The notes under the pieces: model-generated
The model's database searches: none
What the model was told of the DNA's origin: nothing
The model's input: the letters and a program-made list of their open reading frames with translations, nothing else
Assembly (NCBI RefSeq): GCF_000090795.2
Contig: NW_003547162.1
Coordinates: 1 to 26,567 of the forward strand
From: Amphimedon queenslandica
Lineage: Eukaryota > Porifera > Demospongiae > Haplosclerida > Niphatidae
Reading direction: 5' to 3'
DNA: 26,567 nt
Position numbers and translations under genes: made by a program
In this document: positions 7,931 to 18,262 of the stretch, in pieces
How the letters are laid out: each line of letters starts with the position of its first letter
Position numbering within the stretch: position 1 is the stretch's first letter

Positions 7931-10171
7931 TCACTCCTTGGCATCGTTGATGCCTCCTGGAGTTATGGCAAATGTAGCTTCATTCTCAGGCATGTCAGGG
8001 CTATACAATGTAATAGGATCTAATACTGACACACAAGATACTACTATTGATTATACCTGTCATATATCTTTGCTATGCGTACTTCTCCTCTTCCTTTCCT
8101 AAGGCTAATTCGTGTTGTAGAAGCATGAGCTAATATGTGACCTCCTATTGGCTTCTTAGGATCAGCTTGAAAGCTAAAGATGATATAATGTAATTAGAAA
8201 TGACTTTATCTCCCATTCCTTCTCTTTGAGTGTCTTTCCTTCATTTTATACTTACCTCATTGTAGCTGTTTATGCATAGTGAATGTGTGTATGCAGATAA
8301 AATATTAAAAGAACTATAACTACAGTCATTTCATTTTTATTGCCATACCTCCAGGATCAGCAGTCATTTGATTAGTGACAAACACTCCAACATTATATTC
8401 TAAGAAGAGGTGTGGAGGATTTCTTTATCACAAGGAGTAATACATAAATAGCCAAACCTTCTGATATTTTTTGTAGCCTTGAGAGCATTTGAGCCAGTTT
8501 TTGCTGTCTGTCAGCAAGTTCACCTCGTCCACTGAAATCAACACGGAATAGAGCCATGATTGAATCAACAATCTTTTATATAGAAAGTAAAAATGTAATC
8601 ACCGTCATCATCATTATGGATAACAAACTCGTACAAGGAGTTTAAAGACTCCCGGCTCTTCGTGGAACTTTGCAGCAACGCAGTCAAGGAGCTCCATTTG
8701 ATGCTCACCTGAGACAGTTAAAGTGTAATTATTTTAAACTGCAGTGTTTCATAATTTCTCTTACTCGTATAAGCTCTGGCATACAATACATTGTCAAGCA
8801 TAGCCGTATGATCTAAATTGAACCTGTCAGCAATCTCTCTTAATCGATCAGGACGACTATACATGGATATTAATTAAAAACATGTCCATGCACTGTGGTC
8901 ACTTGCAATGTATTCTCTGTATCGATGAATACAACTTTCCCTCCTGAATATCCATTTTTACCAGGTAACTGTGCAGTTACTATAAGCATGTGTGCCATAT
9001 ATTGATGTATACTGTTATACACTAACTTACCACATAGGGTATGTGATAGTTGAGTCTTGCCAGTTCTGAACTCTGCATAAAAGAACAATGTGTACATGTA
9101 CATGTACAACACGTACATGTACATGTACATGATTGTGTATGCAAGCATTGTGTTCACCTCCAAATACTTCAGTGATAGCCATGCTTTCTATTCCACCTAC
9201 AGTAAAGAGCAGAACCATAGAGTATATGTGTACTGTTTATAAGATTACCTCCTAAAAGTTTGCTATGATAGGAGAACAGATGATAATAATTATTATCAGA
9301 CATATTTAATACTTTTTCTAGCTTACTCTAACTCCTGGCTGCCAGTTGCTATACGAAATACCATCCTCCTCTTATCACTGTACTCCAATGCAGTCAGAAA
9401 GTCACTGGACTGTGAAAAAAATCATTTTCTATCATTTGCCTCAAATGAGAACTTACTGAGAGCTTTCCTGCAGCCTCCTATAAATGTATAATGGCTATAA
9501 TATATAATGGATATCATAAGCTTGTAACTACTGAAGAATACAATGTACTGATGCAATCATGCAATGTCAGTAGACAATTAGTCTATAAGGACTGGTTGTA
9601 ACTTGTTATTGTCTCAGGTATAACATGCATGAAGGGCAGTAGTTTGGAACAGGTGGTGTTATACTTAAGAGAGAACACTGTAGGTGCCAGGATCAGTGAT
9701 TCAATGTGCTATGATACCTTTATCTTGTCAACTTTAGCTTCAGAGATTCCTTTGATATTGCACAGTTTCTTTCTAGTAGTCATTTGAATTCCCTAAGCAA
9801 AAGTTAAGAATAAAGATCCATGATGTGTTTGTGCAGTGTTTAAATTGGCACTGATATCATGCCGGTTGAATCAGTTGGACATTGTAGGCTGTATGTACTA
9901 CTTACTTTGACAGTGCATATTCCTGCTGACTTGAGCTTCTTAAGATCAGCCACATTCTAAAATGCAAGAGAATATAAGCTGTAAACACAGCTGAGCTAGA
10001 CTTACAATGCCATGGTTCTGGAGGACATCAATGTCTTGGAAAAATGATTCCTGCATCAGTGTAAAATCAATTTTAAATCAGAAATTTGTCATGATTACTT
10101 GAACAACTCACATCATCCAAATTGTCTTGGAGCTCATTGCTGCACACGACTTGATCTTCATGCTGGAACAT
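7931..10171 (-). CDS. DMC1: DMC1, meiosis-specific RecA/RAD51 recombinase
   Basis: DMC1 forms filaments on ssDNA and drives strand exchange between homologs in meiosis. Seventeen exons (minus strand): 10171-10112, 10050-10006, 9956-9906, 9792-9718, 9477-9457, 9409-9327, 9262-9249, 9196-9158, 9072-9031, 8979-8907, 8856-8765, 8708-8635, 8572-8458, 8399-8349, 8265-8256, 8173-8057, 8000-7931, giving 343 residues. The N-terminal HhH region holds [20 protein letters not shown]. Walker A is GEFRTGKT, Walker B is [11 protein letters not shown], and loop 2 is [28 protein letters not shown] and the whole core identify DMC1 rather than RAD51. Exons of 10, 14 and 21 nt and one GC-AG intron (donor at 8906) are needed to keep the conserved sequence. 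An intact meiotic gene implies a sexual life cycle. Confidence 0.97.
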
Positions 10172-10513
10172 GTTCTTTAAGCTTCAGCAGTCTCAGCCTC
10201 CAAAATGAGCAGAAAGTTTTAGCAGCCTAGCAGCAGTTGATAATGCGCGAAAAGGCACTATGCATCACGTGATCAACTTTAATTTATAACTATATCCTTA
10301 ATAAATTTATAACTAGAAATCCCGCCTACTCAAACTGAGCATGCGCAATAATTGCGGCCAATTTCCTATTCCTGCTGCATCAGTCTTTCTGTGGGGCTCC
10401 ATTTTCTTTTTCATTCTTTCTCCCTTTCTCTCTCAAATTTGATTGTAAGTTAGCCCATGGCTCCCTAGGACATTTATCTATTTTTTCTCTCCTAATGCAA
10501 CCAGATAGGAGAC
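10172..10513. promoter_or_regulatory. divergent promoter DMC1 / Rho GDI
   Basis: 342 bp between opposing start codons. It contains CCCGCCTACTCA at 10321-10332, shared with two other divergent promoters here. GAGCATGCGCAATA follows directly at 10337-10350 and resembles an NRF1 half-palindrome (GCATGCGC). A pyrimidine-rich leader precedes the Rho GDI ATG. No TATA box is near either start. Confidence 0.55.
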
Positions 10514-12244
10514 ATGGCCGAGGGCGCTGACCAAGCTGAGCAACTCCCTCCAGAAGTCCCAGAGGTAGAGTGACCTAATTAGTTTGTACAATTATTATTA
10601 TTAGTAGTGCATGAGATTAGTGTCTCATAATTCAATTACACACACGTACAGACTCAGTTCCCTTTATGATATTACAGGGAGAAGAGGATGAGACCACGCC
10701 AGGGTACAAGGCTCCTAAAAAGGTCGACTTACAAACTATACAGCAGATGGACGCTGACGACGAGTCCCTCGTCAAGTACAAGCAGCAGCTGCTGGGGCAG
10801 ACAGCGGGTATTTTAGGTGAGGGAATGGTGTACAATTAAAGTTATTAGTATAATGACATGCAAAGAATTCAATACCTTATTTAGTATGAGGGTGGAACTG
10901 GCTTTATAATTATCTCTTGTTATGATTTGGTTTGCTTTGTTTTCAGTTGAGTGTCTTTTTGGCAGCCATTAGAGTAATTATGTTAAACACTTGTAGTGTA
11001 CAAGCTCATTTTACTCTTTAAGTGTCCTTTTTGTTTTATAATTGGAAATTTGTGAAGATGACAATTTATAATGATCAACTAAACATTCCACATGATCCTT
11101 ATACTGTTGATGTTTTGAAGTGACGGTTTGGTAGTGCGTCGTTTGTCTTGTGGTGAAATGAATAAAAGTGGGCATATTTTGTTTATGTTTTGAGATTTCA
11201 CTATCTTCCACATGATTATCAGTTACATTGGTAGCTCTTTGGTTTGGTTTTGTTAACTTAAGATATAAACCAGTAGGTACATAACTCCACTAGTACATAG
11301 TGATTCCTCCTGTAGCTGAAGGAGACAGTGTTACAAAGGAGGGCTGCCATGGGTGATTTATTTCACACAATGACAGAATGATTGGTTAAAAAATGTACTC
11401 TGTAGGAGTGTCAGATGATTATGAATGTCCATACAATGTCACTATTGTGATACTTAGTATTTGTGCTTTCATCATGAAACTACATGTACATGTTTGTGCA
11501 ATGAATATATTGAATCAATGACTACTGATAATTGTTGCCTAAACAGAGAATGTGTAATCAACCCTGTTCTCTCTCCCTCTCTCTCTCTCCCTCTCTCTCT
11601 AGACGAAGGTGGCTCAAATGTGCTACTAAAGCAGATGATTATTGCTCCAGAAGGCCGTGACGAAATCACTTTAGATCTCACTGGTATGTTACTCTGTGAT
11701 GCAAACCGAATCAAAATTACATTGCTGCATTTATATTTTATTAATAACTGGCTATTCATTTTGTGTAGGTGATCTGTCTAAGTTTAAGAAGAACCCAGTA
11801 GTGATAAAGGAGGGGACGCAGTATCGGCTTAAAATTGTCTTCCGTGTTCAGAGGGAGATTGTCTCAGGTCTCCGCTACAATCATGGAGCCTTTAGGAAAG
11901 GAATAAAAGGTACTAAGCAAGAAGAAATTATATCATCTCCTGGGAGAGAGAGAGGGGGGAGGTTTTAAAAGTACTTGTAACAATTATTGTTAAGATAAAG
12001 TTATGTCAGTTTGATTACATTCTCTTTCATTTTTATCACAACAGTTGACAAGTCCAACCTAATGGTTGGGAGCTATGGTCCTAAGACAGAAGCACATGTC
12101 TTTACTACACCTGTAGAAGACGCACCCAGTGGTATGCTTGCTAGGGGGGACTACACCATCAAGAGCAAGTTCACCGACGATGACAAGAACCCCATCCTTG
12201 AGTGGGAGTGGGTTTTAAAGATCGCCAAGGATTGGGAGAAATGA
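10514..12244 (+). CDS. ARHGDIA: Rho GDP-dissociation inhibitor
   Basis: Rho GDI extracts prenylated Rho, Rac and Cdc42 from membranes and holds them GDP-bound in the cytosol. Five exons: 10514-10564, 10678-10816, 11603-11683, 11769-11909, 12045-12244, giving 203 residues, the length of human RhoGDI. The acidic N-terminus ([20 protein letters not shown]) leads into the regulatory arm ([31 protein letters not shown]). The immunoglobulin-like C-terminal domain contains [63 protein letters not shown] and the terminal [12 protein letters not shown]. The animal paralogues ARHGDIA, B and G cannot be told apart here, so the symbol is the family's. Intron 2 (10817-11602) is the largest and looks empty. 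Confidence 0.96.
10817..11602 (+). other. large Rho GDI intron, no features seen
   Basis: A 786-nt AT-rich intron ending in a CT-rich tract before the acceptor. I find no conserved coding pattern on either strand and no copy of the repeat families found elsewhere in the window. Confidence 0.6.
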
Positions 12245-12469
12245 GAATAGTCTGTCTTTATGTGGCCATTTTGTTTCTTTTTGACTAAGAATGATTGTAG
12301 CGATTTATAATTATTGTAGATACGTTTTGTTGTGTAGAAGTTAATTATTATTGTTGTTTTTGTTCTTTTTGTTTTGCCATTTTTCAGTTGTGGCCTTTTC
12401 AATTTGTAATAATTTATTAAAAATACACTTAATTTTTACCTTGTTGTAGTGGGCTGGGCTTCATATTAA
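12245..12469. other. Rho GDI 3' flank / HAGH upstream region
   Basis: 225 bp of T-rich sequence between the Rho GDI stop and the first HAGH ATG. The two genes run in the same direction. Weak AATTTATTAAAAAT near 12410 may serve polyadenylation. No promoter motif stands out. Confidence 0.45.
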
Positions 12470-15400
12470 ATGTCTTTTTCTCATTTACTATTTGGATATT
12501 GTTCAAGATTTTGTAAGCTAAACAAACTCCTTTAAATCAATTTAGTTGCTGTTATTTCATAATTTAGTTTTCAGACAGACCAGCTCTAGCAGGAATTGCT
12601 TTAAAAAGTCAAACTTGTTGCATAAATCTCATCTGTCATTTACCCATCACTCGTCTCCCATCACAGTGTCACAAAAGGACATGTACATTAAACTGATTCC
12701 CGCCCTAAAGGACAATTACATGTACCTCCTGGTAGACGAGGAGACGAAGGAGTCAGCTGTCGTTGATCCTGTGGAACCGGAAAAAGTTAATAATAATATT
12801 ATTATTATTAAATAATAATTATTTTTGATGATAATGAATTAATTAATACTGTAATTTTAGGCAAAATTCTAATTGCCAAACCATTTTAAAAAGCAATTCA
12901 CGACTTTTTAAATAATTTTTTTTTAATTAAAATATAACAACGATTATTTTTCATGCTCTTTATAATAGGTCCTTGAACTAGTGAAAGAGGAACAGGTAAA
13001 ACTGACCACGGTTCTAACGACACACCACCATTGGTGAGCAAGCTATTTTATGTCATTTGTACTTCATTTTTGAGCTATGATAAAACAATAATAAAATAAT
13101 TAATACAATAACTTGTCGCTTTTAAAAATAATTTTGTGATAAGGGATCTTATGTTTCGTTTAAGGGACCATGCAGGGGGCAACGAGAAGTTGTTAAATTT
13201 GATACCATCTGGTTTGACTGTGTGTGGTAACGATGATCGGATTGCTGGTCTTAATCGCAGAGTTAGCACAAATGATAAAATAAAGGTATTACCTCCATTA
13301 GTTAGTCACTGTAAGTACTGCACCCTGTACTATAGTGCAGGGACTTTGACCCGATTTTTGAGTAACTTTAAAAATTCATAAAAAATCTAATTTTGATCGG
13401 AATCAGCTCAAACTTTCTACGCAACATAAGTACATGTATATGCATCAGAAAATATCATAAAAATGGAGAATTCTCTACTTTTCATTTTTGGCGAAATTTG
13501 GCCAAAGTCCCTGTACTATAGTACAGGGACTTTGGCCTGATTTTTGAGTAACTTTAAAAAATCATAAAAAATCTAATTTTGATCGGAATCAGCTTAAATT
13601 TTCTACACAACATAAGTACATATATATGCATCAGAAAATGTAATAAAAATTGAGAATTCTTTACTTTTCATTTTTGGCAAAATTTAGCCAAAGTCCCTGT
13701 ACTATAGTACAGGGACTTTGGCCCAATTTTTGAGTAACTTTAAAAAATCATAAAAAATTTACTTTTGATCGGAATCAGCTCAAACTTTCTACGCAACTTA
13801 AGTACATGTATATGCATCAGAAAATATTATTAAAATGGAGGATTTTCTGCTTTTTATTTTTGCCAAAATTTGGCCAAAATCCCTGTACTATAGTACAGGG
13901 ACTTTGGGCTTTCAGTAACTTTAAAAATAATAATTTTAGGTTTTCTGACAATCATTGCACTCTTGCTGTAGGTTGGTTCATTGACAGTCACTGCTTACGA
14001 GACTCCCTGCCACACAACTGGACACATTTGCTTTTACGTGAATAGTAACGACAATTCTTCTAAAGCCGTTTTCACAGGTAGGAAGAGCTTGGGTGTGACT
14101 ATAATAATGCCACTTAAATAGTAACTAAACTCATTCTTTTTTTTAATTTTTAAAAGTCTCAAATTAAACGAGTGATCAATATAGATCGGCTTTGCTCTCC
14201 TATTAGGTGACACTCTATTTGTTAGTGGGTGTGGCAGGTTTTTTGAAGGAACAGCTCAACAAATGTATCACGCATTGATAGAAGTTTTGGCTGAACTGCC
14301 TCCAGAAACAGTAAGTGTTCATAAATTACTATTACAACAGTCATGGAGGTACATGTATATGATATTACAATTGTATTAAATTACATTCCAGACTCTCTTT
14401 CTCTCTCTCCCTCTCTCTCTCTGTAGTATAGTCTTTTATCTTTTTAAAATGATAAACCAGTTATTCTTTTAATTAATTGATGTATGTAATAATTCATTTT
14501 TATACAAACTAAGACATTCTCTTTAAACAGGATGATAATTGCTATATTATAATCATTTTATATGCTTTGATATGCAATAGAGTTTATATTGTATACTATA
14601 CCCTAGCTGTAGTGCTTTGAATGTATTCTCTAATCACATTAATTTTACTATCATATCCTCTATTATCCAGCAAGTGTACTGTGGTCACGAATATACAGTC
14701 AAGGGTTTGGCTTACAGCCAACACGTTGAACCCGGCAACCAAGCAGCTGCTGATAAATTAGTATGGGCAAAGGTTAGTATATTGTGTAGCTGGTTTGGCA
14801 TATGAATCAGTTTGTGTATTTTAATCTCATTTAGTGTGTGTGGCAGTCCTGTGACATAGCAGCATTATATTACTGTATGTGTATTGTTTGTTTATGTTGG
14901 GTTGAGTTATGTCTTTTGAATGATATTCTTTCTCTTAATGTTTCCTCAGGCCAAGAGAGAGGCTGGTGAACCAACTGTTCCTTCCACCATTGGAGAGGAA
15001 CTAACTTATAATCCTTTTATGAGAGTGAGGTACGTATGGGTACATTGGTTACTGGTTAATGGTCAATGGTCAATGGGTATTGGTTAGTGGTTACTGGTTA
15101 ATGGTCAATGGGTGTATTGGTTACTGGTTAATGGTCAATGGGTGTATTGGTTACTGGTTAATGGTCAATGGGTGTATTGGTTACTGGTTAATGGTCAATG
15201 GGTGTATTGGTTACTGGTTAATGGTCAGTGGGTGTATGTATTGGTTACTGGTTACTGGTTACTGGTTATTGGGTGTATGTATTGGTTGTTGGGTGGGAGG
15301 GCAGACACCCTCTCCTCCTCTCACTGGTTTAAACCAGCTGCACCTTCTCCCACACTAGCACATGTGTACCTGTTTATACAAATTAGTCAATTATTATTGT

Positions 15401-15772
15401 CATTATTATTATTATTATTATTTTATTGTTATTATAATTGTTATGTTATGTGTATTTAATGTACTTCTCTTGGAAATGTTAGTAGACAATACTTTTCTCT
15501 TCCTGTCCATGTACGTGTACATACTGTACATGATGTTCCTCCAGGTGCTTTTTTGTTATTGATCCAATTCATGTGGTTGCTTCCATTTGGTTTCTGGCCA
15601 GACCTCATTTCTATGTCTTGTAGCTTATAGTGTATACATAGTGGTTATAGTACTCACACACACACTCTCTCTCTCTCTCTGATGCAGAGAGGCTTCTGTT
15701 CAAGCTCATGCCAAAGCAACAGATCCAATCTCTACAATGGCCTATCTTCGTAAAGAGAAAGACTCATTCTAA
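12470..15772 (+). CDS. HAGH: HAGH, glyoxalase II (hydroxyacylglutathione hydrolase)
   Basis: HAGH hydrolyses S-D-lactoylglutathione to D-lactate and glutathione, the second step of methylglyoxal detoxification. Exons: 12470-12512, 12568-12785, 12969-13033, 13165-13285, 13972-14077, 14207-14310, 14671-14772, 14950-15029, 15688-15772. The long form is 307 residues; initiation at the internal ATG 12681 gives 255. Numbered from that ATG, the metallo-beta-lactamase ligands are THHHWDH (His54, His56, Asp58, His59), CHTTGH (His111), TGDTLF (Asp134) and CGHEY (His173). [20 protein letters not shown] is the C-terminal family signature. The first 52 residues ([20 protein letters not shown] onward) are rich in Arg, Lys, Ser and Phe with almost no acidic residues, as in a mitochondrial leader; this exon pair is my reconstruction. 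Intron 4 (13286-13971) is filled by 187-bp repeats and intron 8 by a minisatellite. Confidence 0.95.
13308..13935 (-). repeat. 187-bp palindromic repeat array in HAGH intron 4
   Basis: About 3.4 tandem units in the 686-nt intron between exons ending 13285 and starting 13972. Palindromes lie at about 13317 (imperfect), 13500-13537 (38 nt, perfect, half-site GGCCAAAGTCCCTGTACTA), 13690-13719 (30 nt, perfect) and about 13877-13906 (one mismatch), spaced 186-187 bp. Between them, in reverse, are the core AAACTTTCTACGCAACATAA and ATGCATCAGAAAAT. Unit divergence is a few percent. Confidence 0.95.
14311..14670 (+). other. HAGH intron, low-complexity only
   Basis: A 360-nt intron with a CTCTCTCT tract near 14394-14422 and AT-rich remainder. 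I see no repeat family member and no coding signal. Confidence 0.6.
15043..15290 (+). repeat. 30-bp minisatellite in HAGH intron 8
   Basis: Five near-identical 30-bp units start at 15091, 15121, 15151, 15181 and 15211, each built of TTACTGGTTAATGGTCAATG plus GGTGTATTGG. Degenerate shorter units (GGTTACTGGTTACTGG) flank them. The open frames across it are artefacts of repetition. The rest of the intron (15030-15687) has TTA, TC and CA microsatellites. Confidence 0.95.
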
Positions 15773-16505
15773 TTCCCCTTGTTTATCAAGATGGAGTTCA
15801 TAAACGTGCTAAATGAACTAATATTCTCACTCTTTCAAACTATATTTGTACCTTTAGCTATAAATTCAAATCATGAAGTGCTGTTGACAGACTGTCCTTG
15901 TGTCTTTGTCTCATGTCATGTTGTGCCTCTTTGTCTGTAACTCTCTCTCTCTCTCTCTGTGTTGTGTGTGAATATTAATGTATTATGAATATTTTCATTC
16001 ATATTATCAAGTTAATAATCTGTACTCATGTCTTTAATCTTCTTTGCCAAGAGATAGTAATCATATTGAAAGAATATCCAGTACAAAGTGATCTGATTAA
16101 GATGTAGTATATGGTAATAGACAATAACAGCAAAAGAGAGGAAGTAAAACTGTACAACAACATTGCAATGATCGTGTGTGTGTGTGTGTGTGTGTGCAAC
16201 AATTAGTGATAAGGATAAAGATGCATCATTGTATGTGTTTATATTGTACATGTTGTATGATTGAGTAGTGTTCTGTGAATGAATGTTGTTCCCTGGTGAC
16301 GTGAGTGTAACAGGAATCATTTTGATGCCTACACGATGAAAAGGAATAATGAATTTGTCTAATGATGTACACCTTTAGTTTATTCATCAACAGTACCTCA
16401 CTGTAGTGTACTACCCCCCCCCCCACTCACTCAGTGTTCATGTACATTGTAACTGTTGTTAGTCATATGCTCTTAAAATATTCATATTGTTGAGTCACTC
16501 TCACT
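15773..16505. other. convergent 3' region HAGH / espin-like gene
   Basis: 733 bp between the stop codons. It contains CT and GT microsatellites (about 15942-15959 and 16171-16196), a short C run near 16412-16421 and AT-rich sequence with no conserved coding pattern. An AATAAA on the minus strand at 16379-16384 is a plausible polyadenylation signal for the espin-like gene. Confidence 0.55.
16379..16384 (-). terminator. candidate polyadenylation signal, espin-like gene
   Basis: AATAAA on the minus strand, 122 nt beyond the predicted stop at 16506. The position is reasonable for a short 3' UTR, but the hexamer is common by chance in AT-rich DNA. Confidence 0.35.
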
Positions 16506-18262
16506 TTATGATGCTTCTCTCTCTCTCTCTCTCACCTTCATTTTTGAGAAGAAGCTAAATGACAATCTCTTCTTGATTCCTTTCTTGTTGTGTCTGTTCA
16601 ATTGTACATACTTTCCTTCTCCAACGTCTTCGTCCACTCTCACTGGTAGTTGCCATGCTCCTTGTAGCTGTCGTTTTTGCTGTATCCAGCTGGCCATTTG
16701 CTGCCGTGGGTGACCGATAAATGCTGCACATTCGATGTGACCTTTGTCCATTGCCAGATCCCTAAATATAAATATTATTGAACCATTAATGATGATTAAT
16801 TTATATAACGTGTAGACTACATGTGAACTGGGTATTTGTATAATCATTATCACATTATTTGATTCTTGTCGCCTTAAAATCTAAAGTTGTGTTAACTAGT
16901 TGGAAATATGACACTTCTATGATCAGCATCCTTGTAACATGGGAGGTTGGGGCCATAGTATTATTAGTACTACTAGAGTGTAATATTGTGTTTGGACTAA
17001 AGGCAAGGCCCAATTCTTTATTTGCTATTTCTCCTGTTTAGTTTTTGTTCAATTCCCTCTTGTTTACTATTTTGTTTTGGGCTCACTTTGGCTTGAATCC
17101 ATCGGCGTCTTGCATGTCCAGTTTGACCGAGTGATTGTAAAAGACATGTAGACATTCTATGTGCCCGTGTTCAGCTGCATCGTGTACTGGAGTTGCGCCA
17201 TAATCATCTCTCTCTAGCCCACTGGCCAAATGATGGTGCAACATCCATTCCAGTAACAATACATGCCCTGTAGAGTTGAGGATTGAGTTATAGATTTTTA
17301 TCAATTAATAGTGAGACATTACAATTATGTTTCGTTACCTTTAGCAGCTGCAAAATGTACTGGCGTGGCTCCGTCACTGGTCCTGAGGTTAACCGGACAA
17401 TTGGCTGACCTGACTAGCCAGTGGACCACGTGTAACTGTCCGTTCTGAGCCGCGGCATGAATGGGGCTCATGCCATCATAAGATGCCGTTCCAAGGTCAG
17501 CCCCAGCGTACTGCGTCAGCCATTGCAAGCAGTCCAAGTGTCCTTCTTGAGCAGCAAAATAAGCTATTGATCAAAGAAAGATTGATATTAATTTTAAAAC
17601 AGTTTTTGTAATAATATACCTGGTGTCTCTCCTCCTGTTGTGGTAGAGTTCACGTCACATTTTCCTTGAATGCAGAGCTCTTTCAGGCAGTCCAATTTAC
17701 CAGACATAGCAGCATAGTGGACAGCAGTGGCGCCATCAGAATCCTTAGTGTCGCTCCGACAGTCAGAATTGAGCAGTAGGTATCTCATTGACTCGATCTC
17801 CCCGTGTTGAGCGGTGGTATGTAATGGAGTGGCTCCTTTGTAATCCCTGCACAACGCCAGGGAAGGCTCTATCTCTAGAAGTAGCTGTAAAACACGGGCT
17901 GATCCTTTCCGAGCTGCAAGATGGCAGACAGTGACTCCTGTGGTTAGTAGAGGAGCGAGTAGGTCAGGCGGTGATGGTGAAGAGAGAATCTCTTTGAGGC
18001 AACCGGCATGATCACTGCTGACCGCCTCTATGAGTGGAGAGGAAGAGAGACTACAAGAATGGCAGCAGTTGAGCCCGTCCACCAAATCAATGAGCTCTTC
18101 GTCTTGCTCTGTGTTCAAGCAGCTCCTGTTGGTGAGTATGACGCCAGTCTCTGCTCTGTCTCTGGTAGTTTTGGCGGCCGCTGGCTCTTCTTCGTAGCCA
18201 GAGACAGGCTGGAAGATAGTAATGAGACTACTTGGGGCTGTTGCCAAAGCCTCTGCCATCAT
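16506..18262 (-). CDS. espin-like ankyrin-repeat protein
   Basis: Four exons (18262-17620, 17563-17339, 17267-17087, 16761-16506) give 434 residues. After about 90 residues without clear domains come roughly nine ankyrin repeats. Examples are TVCHLAARKGSARVLQLLLE, GATPLHTTAQHGEIESMRYL, GATAVHYAAMSGKLDCLKEL, GMSPIHAAAQNGQLHVVHWL, GATPVHFAAAKG and GATPVHDAAEHGHIECLHVF. Order and wording (the DGMSPIHAAAQNG, DGATPVHFAAAKG and GATPVHDAAEHG series, then LDMQDADGFKPKDLAMDKGH) resemble the ankyrin block of espin, an actin-bundling protein. The WH2 and C-terminal actin-bundling module of espin is not seen; the protein ends in a basic segment. It could instead be another ankyrin scaffold. ATG 18262 is preferred over the in-frame ATG at 18331, which overlaps a TATA box. 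A possible GTGAGA donor after KMK near the end leaves the last few residues uncertain. Confidence 0.8.

Noticed and set aside
8895..8907. GT donor at CAA-GTGACC in DMC1
   Set aside because: It leads to a stop almost at once in the next exon and loses the conserved ENTFRPD; the GC donor fits.
11011..11211. 66-codon minus-strand frame in the Rho GDI intron
   Set aside because: No recognisable domain or splice context; expected by chance.
15091..15240. Regularly spaced 30-bp units that could suggest a CRISPR array
   Set aside because: The units are directly abutting with no unique spacers, and the genome is eukaryotic.
15059..15358. Open frame of repeated Trp/Tyr/Leu/Met units
   Set aside because: It is the 30-bp minisatellite read in frame, inside a HAGH intron; the period is a multiple of three, so it stays open by chance.
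16412..16421. C-run near 16412-16421 as a G-quadruplex or regulatory site
   Set aside because: A single short homopolymer without further G/C tracts.
16012..16426. Minus-strand frames between HAGH and the espin-like gene
   Set aside because: AT-rich with a GT/CA run and no recognisable protein; tested as extra espin-like exons without homology.
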